This document shows, piece by piece, positions 43,754 to 52,708 of a DNA stretch of 64,000 nt (positions are counted from its first letter, which is position 1; each line of letters starts with the position of its first letter). Where the stretch lies: NCBI RefSeq assembly GCF_015905305.1, contig NZ_JADZLQ010000002.1, positions 496,001-560,000 of the forward strand, read 5' to 3'. Below the pieces are notes generated by a model, which saw nothing but the letters and a program-made list of their open reading frames with translations, ran no database searches and was not told the DNA's origin. Position numbers and translations under genes: made by a program. Source of the stretch: Pinirhizobacter soli. GTDB lineage: Bacteria > Pseudomonadota > Gammaproteobacteria > Xanthomonadales > Rhodanobacteraceae.

Positions 43754-46687
43754 TCACTCTGGACGACTCAATTCCTCAAGCAGGAAAACAAACGACTCAT
43801 ACGGTCGCCCGGTCGCATGCCGAAGGCCCATCTCGCAGGTTCGGTTCGCCGAAATGTAGGCCTCGGCCGGGTGGGCATCCAGGACGGCTTTGACCTCGCG
43901 GGTCGCCGAGACCACGAGCTCAGGATGTAGCAGCCCTCTATCCCCTGCCGTGCCACAACAGGTCGTACCGATCGGCACCTCGACATCATCGGCCAACTGC
44001 GTGGCGATTTGCTTGAGCGTCTTGGCCAAACCCAAATGCGTGATGGAGCACGTTGGATGCACGGCGATGCGCCCGAGTTTTCGCCGGATCGTCAACTTCG
44101 GAAGCAGGTCGCGACACCAGGCTATCGAGTCGATGATGGTCAGGCTCTCGTACTTGGCCTTGGTCTCATCGTCGAGTATGGAAACTATATCCTGGCCAAG
44201 AGCAAGAGTGCACGATGCCGCGTCGACGACAATCGGGAGCGCGCCGCCGTCACTCCAGCGCAGCATGGCGTCGGCGATGGACTTGGCCATGAACTCGTGG
44301 CCTTTGGGATAGGCTTTCGACTTCCAGGGAGTGGAGCAACATAGGCCGGAGACATCGGGCGGGATCCACAACGGTTTTCCGGCGCGTTCGGACAGGGCGA
44401 CGAATGCCTCCGGCAAAGACGGCGAAGCCGGGCCATCCGGATCGCGGCCAAACATCCGATTGATGCAGGCGGGAAAGTAGACGGCTGCGGCACCGTTCTT
44501 TGGGGTCGACGATGGAGCCCGGGCTGCCCGAGGCATAGGACCTGGCACACTGGGTATCAGGTCGGGACTCGCGACGGCTCGCGCAACCCCGGTCAATGCC
44601 GTCAGCGGCTTGACTCCAAGCAGCTTGTAGAAAGCATGCGTAGCGGACAGGCTGCCTCGGGCTAGCGTCTCGACCGTGCTCCAGTTCCTGGCGAGTCGCA
44701 GCGCGACATTGTCCGCCCCCGTCGTGGTTTCCATCGCGCGGAATTCGCGGATCAGCGCACCGGTGTTGATTCCTATCGGGCAGGGAATTGCGCATGTGCC
44801 ATCGCCGGCGCAGGTCTCGATGCCGTCGTACTGATACTCCTCCTGCAACTGGGCAAGCACCGGTGATCCGGGCGATTGGCGGGCCATTTCACGCCTGGTC
44901 ACGATCCGCTGCCTTGGTGTCATCGTGACATTGCGGCTGGGGCAGACCGGTTCGCAAAATCCGCACTCGATGCATTGCACGGAATCGGTGACGTTCTCGA
45001 TCAGCGGCACCGATTTCAGATTCTCCAGGTGGAGTTTTGCATTGCGAGTCAGGATGACGTTCGGTCCCAGAATACCTTTGGGATCGGCGAGCTGCTTGAT
45101 TCGCCACATCATGGCGGTGGCCTTTGCACCCCATTCCGATTCCACGAAAGGCGCCATGTTGAGGCCGGTACCGTGCTCGGCCTTTAGCGAACCGTCGTGC
45201 TTGCGGATGACAAGTTCGACGAGTTCCTTCATGAAGATCTCGTACCGTGCGAGGTCCTTTGGATCGCCAAAGTCCGCGACCAGCGTGAAGTGAAGATTTC
45301 CATGCGCGGCGTGGCCGGCGACTCCAGGGATGAAGCCATGCTTGCTCAGCAGCTCCTGGACGTCCCTGGCTCCTTGCGCCAGGCGTTCTGGCGGAAAGCA
45401 CACGTCCTCGGTGATGAGCGTGGAGCCCTTCGGTCGCAGCTTGCCGACCAACCCGAGCAGTCCTTCGCGCACATGCCATGCCAACTCGACCGCTTCCTCC
45501 ACGCTGGTGAACTCCACGGGGTGAAGTAGATGGGCGCTGGCCGTCAACTCGAAGACCTTGTTCTGCAAAACCTCCAGCGCCTGCGTGTCCTGCGCACCGA
45601 ACTCCACGAGCAGAGCCGCGGCACTCGGATCGAGCGTTCTCCAATAGCAAGGCGTGTTCGCGAAGGCATTGCCGGCGGCGGTTAGAGCAGGAGCGACCAT
45701 CAATTCGACGGCTGTTGCTCCGAGAGCGACGAGGCTGGGCACGAGGCTGACCGCTTCGTCGATGGTTGGGACTGCTATCCAGGCGACGCTGGTCACGTTA
45801 GGGGCAGGAACGGTGCCGATCACCGCTTCGGCAACGAACCCCAGCGTGCCCTCGGATCCCACGAGAAGACGACGAAAGATCTCAAGTGGCGTTTCACCGT
45901 CGAGCAACGCACAGAGTCGGTAGCCATGGGTGTTCCGTATCGAATACTTGCGTCGCACGCGGTCGGTCAACTCCGGATCGGCAAGCAGCTCTTCGCGCAG
46001 CCCCAGCAGTCCTCTCGCAAGATCAGGTTCGGCTCGTTCGAATGCGGCCTCCGCGTCGGAGGCCGAGGTGTCGATAACGGCGCCGGAGGCCGTTACGAAT
46101 GTCATCGCCGAAACAGTCTGATACGCATCATTTTTGACGGTACAGCGCATGCCTCCGGAGTTGTTGGCAATCACGCCACCGACGGTGCATGCATTCAAAC
46201 TTGCCGGATCCGGTCCGAGCCGCCGGCCATGTCGCACGAGCATGGCGTTGATGTGTCCCAGGATCATCCCGGTACGCGCACGCACTCTGTAGCCGCCGTC
46301 CTCCACCCTGGCGCCGTACCAATGTCGGCGTACATCGATGAGGAGATCGTCCGATAGGGACTGACCGTTCAGGCTGGTTCCCGCGGCGCGGAGCGTCGCG
46401 TGCCTGCCGTTCTCGCCGCAGTAGCGGAAAAGCTTCGCGATGTCATCGGTGGTACGGGGTTGCACGACGACTTGGGGAATGAGCCGATATGGGCTCGCAT
46501 CGGAGGCAAACCGTACCAGGTCGATTGCTCTGTGCAGGACGTTGTGCTTTCCCAGAAGGGCGATGAGGTCCGTCTTCAGATCACTTGGCGTACCGTCGAC
46601 CAGAGAGTCTGGGACTGCATCGTTCTGGGATGGCCCATCGCCTCGGCCTAAGTGCGCAGGGTTGGCGGAAAATAGCTTCCTACTCAT
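43754..46687 (-). CDS. FAD-linked oxidase/Fe-S protein (D-2-hydroxyacid dehydrogenase type)
   Basis: A 977-residue fusion. The N-terminal FAD-binding domain (about 70-270) has VVQPRTTDDIAKLFRYC, RAAGTSLNGQS and GGVIANNSGGM; the FAD-oxidase C-terminal domain follows (PGVAGHAAHGNLHFTL, HGTGLNMAPFVE). Then come two ferredoxin motifs, CIECGFCEPVCP and CAGDGTCAIPCP, and a cysteine-rich domain with VSGLCCSTPW and GTTCCGTAGD. This layout is that of membrane-associated D-lactate, D-2-hydroxyglutarate or glycolate-type dehydrogenases that pass electrons to the respiratory chain. The start overlaps the preceding gene's stop by 4 bp. Confidence 0.88.
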   Translation of the reverse strand: MSRKLFSANPAHLGRGDGPSQNDAVPDSLVDGTPSDLKTDLIALLGKHNVLHRAIDLVRFASDASPYRLIPQVVVQPRTTDDIAKLFRYCGENGRHATLRAAGTSLNGQSLSDDLLIDVRRHWYGARVEDGGYRVRARTGMILGHINAMLVRHGRRLGPDPASLNACTVGGVIANNSGGMRCTVKNDAYQTVSAMTFVTASGAVIDTSASDAEAAFERAEPDLARGLLGLREELLADPELTDRVRRKYSIRNTHGYRLCALLDGETPLEIFRRLLVGSEGTLGFVAEAVIGTVPAPNVTSVAWIAVPTIDEAVSLVPSLVALGATAVELMVAPALTAAGNAFANTPCYWRTLDPSAAALLVEFGAQDTQALEVLQNKVFELTASAHLLHPVEFTSVEEAVELAWHVREGLLGLVGKLRPKGSTLITEDVCFPPERLAQGARDVQELLSKHGFIPGVAGHAAHGNLHFTLVADFGDPKDLARYEIFMKELVELVIRKHDGSLKAEHGTGLNMAPFVESEWGAKATAMMWRIKQLADPKGILGPNVILTRNAKLHLENLKSVPLIENVTDSVQCIECGFCEPVCPSRNVTMTPRQRIVTRREMARQSPGSPVLAQLQEEYQYDGIETCAGDGTCAIPCPIGINTGALIREFRAMETTTGADNVALRLARNWSTVETLARGSLSATHAFYKLLGVKPLTALTGVARAVASPDLIPSVPGPMPRAARAPSSTPKNGAAAVYFPACINRMFGRDPDGPASPSLPEAFVALSERAGKPLWIPPDVSGLCCSTPWKSKAYPKGHEFMAKSIADAMLRWSDGGALPIVVDAASCTLALGQDIVSILDDETKAKYESLTIIDSIAWCRDLLPKLTIRRKLGRIAVHPTCSITHLGLAKTLKQIATQLADDVEVPIGTTCCGTAGDRGLLHPELVVSATREVKAVLDAHPAEAYISANRTCEMGLRHATGRPYESFVFLLEELSRPE

Positions 46688-47556
46688 CGAGTTACGTCCT
46701 CTTGTGACTCGCGCTGGATGGGATTGCTCAAGACACCCAGCCTCTCGATCTCCGCTTCGAAGACGTCCCCCGGCCGCATGTAAACAGGTGGCTTGCGTGC
46801 GGCCCCAACGCCGCCGGGTGTTCCGGTGATGATCACGTCACCCGGCTCCAGGCTGATCGCGACGCTGATCATCTCGATCAGCGCCGGGACACTGAAAATG
46901 AGCTTGTCGATAGAGGAGTCCTGCATCACTTGACCGTTCAAGCGACCCTGGATGTGCAGCCCGTAGCCCCCCGGCGGCAGGGCATCGGGCGTCACCAACC
47001 AGGGGCCGAACGCCCCTGTGCCATCGAAATTCTTGCCCATCGTCCATTGCGGCGTGCGAAGCTGGAAATCGCGGATAGTCGCATCGTTGAACAGGGAGTA
47101 GCCCGCTACATGGTCGAGGGCTTTGTCGCGGTCGATGCGGCGCCCTCCCCGGCCAATGACCACGGCGAGCTCCGCCTCATAATCGAGTGCGCTCGATTCG
47201 CTCGGCACGCGGATTGGCTCGCCGTGGGCGATCAGACTCGTCGCGAACCGCGCGAAAATTTCGGGATAGACCGGCTTCTTGAGTCCGCTTTCCTCAAGGT
47301 GATCATCGTAGTTGAGACCGACACAGAGGATCTTCGGTGGCTTGGGTACCGGGGGGAGTATCTGAACTGTGTTCAGGTCGATGGCGTGCTTGCGCAGAAG
47401 CGCGGTGCCTGTGCGCAGCAAATCGGCTCGCTGTGCGATCAACTCGGGGAGCGTGCCTGGAAATCCCCTTTCGCTTGCCATAAGGCCATGCCAACCCGAG
47501 CCGTCATCCGCCCCGATTCCAGGCACACCCCCTTTCTCGAAATGGACGATGCGCAT
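46684..47556 (-). CDS. Fumarylacetoacetate hydrolase family protein
   Basis: A 290-residue FAH-fold enzyme for hydrolysis, decarboxylation or isomerisation of a 2-oxo acid. Metal ligands are in DYEAELAVVIGRGGR, with SLFNDATIRDFQ and the C-terminal GDVIITGTPGGVG matching the family. The length and KPPKILCVGLNYDDHLEE wording resemble the group with ureidoglycolate lyase-like and 2,4-dioxo-3-deoxyfuconate hydrolase members. The ATG at 47556 is chosen because GGAG lies 7 bases upstream. It is the first gene of the FAH-dehydrogenase-crotonase operon, divergent from the sensor kinase. Confidence 0.87.
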   Translation of the reverse strand: MRIVHFEKGGVPGIGADDGSGWHGLMASERGFPGTLPELIAQRADLLRTGTALLRKHAIDLNTVQILPPVPKPPKILCVGLNYDDHLEESGLKKPVYPEIFARFATSLIAHGEPIRVPSESSALDYEAELAVVIGRGGRRIDRDKALDHVAGYSLFNDATIRDFQLRTPQWTMGKNFDGTGAFGPWLVTPDALPPGGYGLHIQGRLNGQVMQDSSIDKLIFSVPALIEMISVAISLEPGDVIITGTPGGVGAARKPPVYMRPGDVFEAEIERLGVLSNPIQRESQEDVTR

Positions 47557-47610
47557 CGGTTTCTCCTGCCACGCGGTGTCCAACGCTAGCGCAGCGCAGT
47601 TTCCGTCGGC

Positions 47611-47639
47611 TTGTACGAGGTTGACCGGATATGTATAAA
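47611..47639 (+). promoter_or_regulatory. Sigma-70-type promoter for the beta-propeller sensor kinase
   Basis: TTGTAC (47611-47616), a 17-bp spacer and TATAAA (47634-47639) form a good housekeeping promoter pointing to the kinase gene; transcription would start near 47646. Confidence 0.6.
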
Positions 47640-47755
47640 AGCTACGCGGGTTAAAAAAGGTCGGGCGAAGCCAAACCGCACCAACAACGTGCCTGGAATC
47701 ATTCCGCATGACGATCCACGGTCATTTTGTATTCGCATGGCGCCATAAGTGGAAT

Positions 47756-50700
47756 ATGGTTCGGGCGTTCTGTGGATCGGTGCTGGCTACCAGCATCCTT
47801 TTGGCGTCATGTCCGACCCATGCCGATCCCCGTCCATGGACGCTCGATCGTTACAAGCATGTGGCTTGGACCGGAAAAAACGGTGCGCCCACGGGAGTGA
47901 GCTCACTGGCGCAAACATTGGATGGCTACTTGTGGATTGGCACCGACCACGGCTTGTTTCGTTTTGACGGTGCTCGCTTCAAGCGCCTGGAAGAGCAATC
48001 ACCGTCGAGGCGCTCTGTCTACGGCTTGTATGCCAGTTCGGACGGTGGCCTCTGGATCAGTTACGAGTCCGGCGGGGTAGATTTTCTCAAAGGCGGTCAT
48101 GTCACTCAGTACGGTTCAAAAGCGGGACTTCCCGACAACGCTCTTATTGAAGGGTTTACCGAGGATAACCATGGCGCGATTTGGCTTTACGGCGCCGGCT
48201 ATCTCTACACACTTGTCGCAGAGCATTGGAAGAGCATCGGTGGCGACCTGGGGCTCAAGAGTGGCTACGCTCCAGCCTTGTTGATTGCGCGAGACGGCGC
48301 CTTCTGGGCAGGTACTGCCGCAGGCCTATTTTATCGTGCCGCGGATGCCAAGCAATTTGTGCCTTTGGAACAAGGGGCATACGTAAGTCACATCGTGGAA
48401 GCTCCCGATGGCAGCATATGGGTCGCGCATCTGCGCGGAGCCATTGAGCGCTGGACACCCGGCAAAGGGATGCCAGTTCGGGCTCCTGGAAGCATTACGA
48501 CGACCTCCACTGAGCGCATGCTATTCGATCGGCAGGGCGGCCTCTGGCTCAATGGGCTGGGCGATGGTGTACGCCATCTCTCGTCCAACGCAATCAACCA
48601 AGACGCTGATCTGTCTTCGTTGAACGCAAAAATTGAGTCGTTCAACAGCTCTAATGGACTGAGCGGTGACTACGCGTGGCCGCTGCTGATCGATCGAGAG
48701 GGCAACACCTGGGTCGGCACTGGCGCGGGCCTGGATCGGTTCAGCCGCAGCAATTTCACACCGGCTCCTTTTCCATCCGGCACCCACGATTTCGCACTGA
48801 CTACCGGAGTGGATGGAGCGGTCTGGACAGGGAGTTCCTCAAAACCCGTCATGGAACTCAAAGACTCGCAGGTCAGGACGTTTGACGTCCCACCATACAC
48901 GCTTGCGGCATATGCTGATCGCGAAGGCGCGGTCTATATAGGAGGAACCACCGGCATTTGGAAGATGAGCGAAACAGGTGCCGAGCATCTGGCAAATCGC
49001 CCTAATGCCGATGCGGAGGCGTTTGCGCTTGTCTTGGCGATAACCAAAGACCTGCACGATACGTTATGGGTATCGGCTGGCGGCCCAACCGGAGCAGGGC
49101 TGTATACATGGGCAAAAGGCCATTGGAAGAAATCGGCTATCAGTGGAACTCCGCGCACTGATTTTACCGATGACAAAGGACGGATATGGCTAGGCTACAG
49201 GAACAATCGGATCGTCGTGGCTGATGGGGATAACCCCACCACGCTGGGTCCCCTTCAGGGCGTGGCGATTGGCGATACCAAAGCCTTTCAACAGGACGGT
49301 CATCGCTTGTGGATTGGAGGGAGCGATGGCCTTGGCTACATGGATGGGCTGCGTTTGAAGATGGTGCGGCTGGCAGATGGCGGCTCGTTGAAAAACGTCA
49401 CGGGGATCGTATTCTCTGCACGGGGCGATTTATGGGTTCATACGCTGGACGGTGTATTCCAGCTGCCGGTAAATGACGTGCGTCAGGCCGAGGTAGATTC
49501 ATCGTATCCGATACATTTTCGAAAGTTCGGCACACTGGATGGACTGCCCGGCTCCCCCGCGTTGCAATTTCCGCTGCCATCGGCCGTCAAAAGTACCGAT
49601 GGGAGGCTCTGGTTTGCCACCAGTAATGGCGTCGTCTGGCTCGACCCCGCGCAATTGATCTCCAATCCCTTGCCACCTCAAGTGATCATCGACTCTGTCG
49701 AGGCGGATGGGAAAATCTATAAGCCAGAAGACGGACTGATATTGCCGGCGCATACGGAGAACATCCGGATCGCCTTCTCCGTGCTGAGCATGACCATGCC
49801 CGAACGTGTGGACGCAAAAATTCGCATGCGTAGCCTGGATAACGATTGGCGCGATGTGGGCTCGCAACGAGAAGTGAGCTATTCAAATCTTGGACCCGGG
49901 CACCACCACTTTGATGTCATAGGAGCCAATGAAGATGGCGTCTGGAACAACGCAGGTAGAGGCATTGAGTTCAGCATAAAGCCCGCGTTCTACCAAACGG
50001 CTTGGTTTATCGTGCTCTGCATATGCCTGGCGGTACTCGCACTTTGGCAGGCTTTTGTATTTCGCCTACGCCAAGTCAATCGTCGACTGCGCGTTCGCCT
50101 GGAAGCACGGCATGCGGAAAGAGAACGGATCGCACGTGATCTGCACGACACCTTGCTTCAAGGGTTTCCGGGACTACTGATGAAAGTGCAGGTTGGTGTA
50201 GACCGGCTTCCGCTTCCCGAAGAGGCTGTGGAGCGACAGTTTCTTAATCAAACACTCGACCAAGCTCGCGGGATCATCGTGGAAAGCAGGGATCAAGTGT
50301 CCCGCTTGCGTTCCGAGGAATACGGCAACCTCGCTGAGGTCATGTCCTTCTTTGACAAAGAACATGCAAGTCACCCTGGGATGACATTGGACGCCTCTAT
50401 CGTTGGCCACGAGCGAAAGCTGAACAGGGAAATTTTTGAAGAGGTGTCATTCGTCATGAAAGAGGCCATGTGCAATGCCTATGCGCATTCCGAAGGAAGC
50501 CTCTTGACCGTTCGTCTGGACTATCGTCACGATGCATTGTTGCTTGAGGTGCACGACAATGGCACGGGCATTGATCAAGCTATCCTTGATACAGGTGAGC
50601 GGCCGGGACACTGGGGCTTGATGGGCATGCGCGAGCGCGCCAAGCAGATGTCAGCGAAACTTTCCATCGAGTCCCTTCCGGGAAACGGAACTCGCGTTAC

Positions 50701-50773
50701 GCTCAGCATTCCTGCGCGTATTGCCTACGCAACATCCCCGAGGACCGGCCTTTTTCCCTGGTTCAAGCGTTAG
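47756..50773 (+). CDS. Sensor histidine kinase with periplasmic beta-propeller domain
   Basis: A 1005-residue kinase. A signal peptide (VRAFCGSVLATSILLASCPTHA) is followed by a two-component-regulator beta-propeller with repeats such as SLAQTLDGYLWIGTDHGLFRF, a Y_Y_Y-type domain (SYSNLGPGHHHFDVIGANED), one membrane helix (WFIVLCICLAVLALWQAFVF) and a HisKA_3 kinase: phospho-acceptor in IARDLHDTLLQGF, then EAMCNAYAHS, VHDNGTGID and WGLMGMRERAK. It should sense a periplasmic ligand. No response regulator is adjacent. The alternative start at 47708 adds 16 residues. Base composition is clearly less GC-rich than the core genes. Confidence 0.88.
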   Translation: MVRAFCGSVLATSILLASCPTHADPRPWTLDRYKHVAWTGKNGAPTGVSSLAQTLDGYLWIGTDHGLFRFDGARFKRLEEQSPSRRSVYGLYASSDGGLWISYESGGVDFLKGGHVTQYGSKAGLPDNALIEGFTEDNHGAIWLYGAGYLYTLVAEHWKSIGGDLGLKSGYAPALLIARDGAFWAGTAAGLFYRAADAKQFVPLEQGAYVSHIVEAPDGSIWVAHLRGAIERWTPGKGMPVRAPGSITTTSTERMLFDRQGGLWLNGLGDGVRHLSSNAINQDADLSSLNAKIESFNSSNGLSGDYAWPLLIDREGNTWVGTGAGLDRFSRSNFTPAPFPSGTHDFALTTGVDGAVWTGSSSKPVMELKDSQVRTFDVPPYTLAAYADREGAVYIGGTTGIWKMSETGAEHLANRPNADAEAFALVLAITKDLHDTLWVSAGGPTGAGLYTWAKGHWKKSAISGTPRTDFTDDKGRIWLGYRNNRIVVADGDNPTTLGPLQGVAIGDTKAFQQDGHRLWIGGSDGLGYMDGLRLKMVRLADGGSLKNVTGIVFSARGDLWVHTLDGVFQLPVNDVRQAEVDSSYPIHFRKFGTLDGLPGSPALQFPLPSAVKSTDGRLWFATSNGVVWLDPAQLISNPLPPQVIIDSVEADGKIYKPEDGLILPAHTENIRIAFSVLSMTMPERVDAKIRMRSLDNDWRDVGSQREVSYSNLGPGHHHFDVIGANEDGVWNNAGRGIEFSIKPAFYQTAWFIVLCICLAVLALWQAFVFRLRQVNRRLRVRLEARHAERERIARDLHDTLLQGFPGLLMKVQVGVDRLPLPEEAVERQFLNQTLDQARGIIVESRDQVSRLRSEEYGNLAEVMSFFDKEHASHPGMTLDASIVGHERKLNREIFEEVSFVMKEAMCNAYAHSEGSLLTVRLDYRHDALLLEVHDNGTGIDQAILDTGERPGHWGLMGMRERAKQMSAKLSIESLPGNGTRVTLSIPARIAYATSPRTGLFPWFKR

Positions 50774-50781
50774 CCGATCGC

Positions 50782-50802
50782 GTTCATCCGCCTGGACCCG
50801 TC
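50782..50802 (+). repeat. Right copy of the 21-bp direct repeat flanking the 8-kb block
   Basis: GTTCATCCGCCTGGACCCGT plus a final C; one base different from 42848-42868. It lies between the kinase stop and the end of the SLOG-like gene, touching that gene's stop codon. Confidence 0.5.
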
Positions 50803-52504
50803 AAAGCTTGCTGTGCTCCACTTGCCGCTCGCGCTGCATCAGCGTCCATTCGGCGTGCTCGGTGAGCGCCGCATCGCCCAGCGCCAGCAGGATGGAGCGC
50901 TGGATGGCCGGGTTGTTCGTGCGATCGAGGGCTGCCCGGGCGCTGCCGAAGATCCGCTGCATGAAACGGTACTGGCGGATCAGCTCGCGATCGGCCTTGC
51001 GGTACGCATAGGCTTCGCGCACGGCGGCGGCGATGGATAGCACGGCCATGGTGGTGACCAGTGACACCTTGGCGTGCTCGGACAGCTTCAGCGCGAACAC
51101 CGCAAGGAACACGCTGATAGAGATACCTCCCCACAGGCTGATCGAACCGATCATCTCGGTGATGTGGTGCAAGCCCGTGCGCTCGGCCGTCTTGACCTCG
51201 TAGTAGTGCAGTTGGCCGGATTTCCCCGACTCGCCCACCCACTCGGCGATCACCGCGGCCAACGCGGCGTCGGAGGGTTCTTCTGGGTGGACCGATGCGT
51301 CCAGGCTGGCTGCGCGCATCACGTTGCGGATCCAGCCCAGTTCGATGTTCTGCTTCTGCAGGAAATTATCGTGCGCGAACTCGTGGTCGGCGCTGGCTGA
51401 TATACCAGCGCGATGCCAGCACGATTGCACCCGAAGACCCTCGGCGAGCGCGCGGTAGTCAAGGTACTTACGGTGCCATCCGCGGCGGTGAGCAAGGATG
51501 GCCACCACGCCGCCGGTGGCGAACAGTGCCAGGAACAGGTAGATCAACGAGTCGTTGCCCGGCATGTGCGCGTACAGGGTGAAGGCGATCCCCATCATCG
51601 CCGCCAGGGTGTAGGTCAGGCGCAGCGCCGTCACCACGCGGCGCCGGAAATGCACAGCGAGCCAGTCGGCGGCATGGAACACGCGGTCGATCGTCTCGGT
51701 GGCGCTTCCGTGGGTGCCGGGCATCGATGAGGGAGCAGCCTTGATGGCATCGGCATGACGCACGCATTCGTCGTTGAACTCGGCCATGCGCGAAAACATC
51801 AGGCGAAAATCCGTGGGCATCACCTGGGAGAATCCGGGCTCATCGGTGGTGCGCCAGCCTTCCTGCAGGGACTGAAGCCCCTGCGCCGGGTCGTCACCGT
51901 CCCCATCGCCATTGCCGTCGCGCGAGCTCACCACGTGGTACAGCAGGCTCTCATCGCCGCCGCCGAGCACATGGCGCGCGTGCACGTGCCGTTCCACCAG
52001 GCCCGGAGGCGTGCCGGTCAGGTGGTAGTGCACGATCTGAGCGGTACCACCGAGTCCCCCGGCTTCGTTGCCATCCCAGATCGCCAGCAGGATGTGGCAA
52101 TGGCTGGCGATGTATACGCCGGTGGTGGCGTACTGGCGGTCGCGCGCCTGCCCGGGCAGGCCGATCACGTGGCGGGGTTTTTCCATCAGCCGCGGCAGCA
52201 ATACCACCTCGGCATGGCTGCAAAGGCGCTCGAAATTGGCGCGTACCTGCGGATCGTTGAAATCGTCGATGTAGAGATCCCGCGGCAACGGCAACGGCGC
52301 CACCAGCCGTGCTCCCGCATCCAGGGCTTCCTCCGCCACCAGCTGGTCGCCGCCCTCGGCGAGCGCGGAAAGCACCACCATCGGCAGGCCCGGAAAATCG
52401 GCTTTGAGCCGCTCGAAGAACGCACGCACCCGAAGGCGTATCGGCTCGATCTCGCCCGCAGGAATATCGCGATGGCTGGTGACGCCGATGACCAACGGGG
52501 TCAT
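50801..52504 (-). CDS. SLOG-like domain protein with four membrane segments
   Basis: A 567-residue protein, last gene of the TIR operon. Residues about 1-170 look like a SLOG/DprA-LOG type Rossmann domain: it starts LVIGVTSHRDIPAGE, then VVLSALAEGGDQLVAEEALD and LVAPLPLPRDLYIDDF. The rest has helix pairs at about 296-338 and 454-497 separated by a soluble region, as in membrane effectors that accompany SLOG and nucleotide-signalling proteins. SLOG domains in Thoeris bind a TIR-made ADP-ribose signal, so this may be a ligand-gated membrane effector; that is inference. The start is ATG 52504; a longer frame to 52600 overlaps the small gene. Confidence 0.68.
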   Translation of the reverse strand: MTPLVIGVTSHRDIPAGEIEPIRLRVRAFFERLKADFPGLPMVVLSALAEGGDQLVAEEALDAGARLVAPLPLPRDLYIDDFNDPQVRANFERLCSHAEVVLLPRLMEKPRHVIGLPGQARDRQYATTGVYIASHCHILLAIWDGNEAGGLGGTAQIVHYHLTGTPPGLVERHVHARHVLGGGDESLLYHVVSSRDGNGDGDGDDPAQGLQSLQEGWRTTDEPGFSQVMPTDFRLMFSRMAEFNDECVRHADAIKAAPSSMPGTHGSATETIDRVFHAADWLAVHFRRRVVTALRLTYTLAAMMGIAFTLYAHMPGNDSLIYLFLALFATGGVVAILAHRRGWHRKYLDYRALAEGLRVQSCWHRAGISASADHEFAHDNFLQKQNIELGWIRNVMRAASLDASVHPEEPSDAALAAVIAEWVGESGKSGQLHYYEVKTAERTGLHHITEMIGSISLWGGISISVFLAVFALKLSEHAKVSLVTTMAVLSIAAAVREAYAYRKADRELIRQYRFMQRIFGSARAALDRTNNPAIQRSILLALGDAALTEHAEWTLMQRERQVEHSKL

Positions 52505-52526
52505 GGGTGCTTTCCGCGCCGAAACC

Positions 52527-52676
52527 TCACGTGCTCTTGATCCTCGGGTTGGTGGTGGTGGAACGCTTCGGCGTGTTGGCGCGCTCGAATTCCTGCTCAC
52601 GGTCGTTGGAACGATCTTCCTGTTCGTCGGCGGGTGCCTGTTCCTGCTCGTCGTCGTCGTTGCGATTGCCGCTCAT
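52527..52676 (-). CDS. 49-residue acidic protein between the TIR and SLOG genes
   Basis: A short ORF with ATG at 52674-52676 and GGAGA 8 bases upstream. The product begins MSGNRNDDDEQEQAPADEQE and ends in a basic, Thr-rich tail (RSTTTNPRIKST). It is strongly charged, has no hydrophobic segment and is probably disordered. It lies 32 bp after the TIR gene and 22 bp before the SLOG-like gene, so it is inside the operon. I do not recognise it; it may be an adaptor, inhibitor or antitoxin-like partner. Confidence 0.62.
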   Translation of the reverse strand: MSGNRNDDDEQEQAPADEQEDRSNDREQEFERANTPKRSTTTNPRIKST

Positions 52677-52708
52677 GAGGATGTCTCCGTCGTTGATGGC
52701 TGCCAGTC

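Noticed and set aside
42886-50802. Integrase or transposase within the low-GC block
   Set aside because: All four genes there are enzymes or a kinase; no recombinase motif was seen on either strand.
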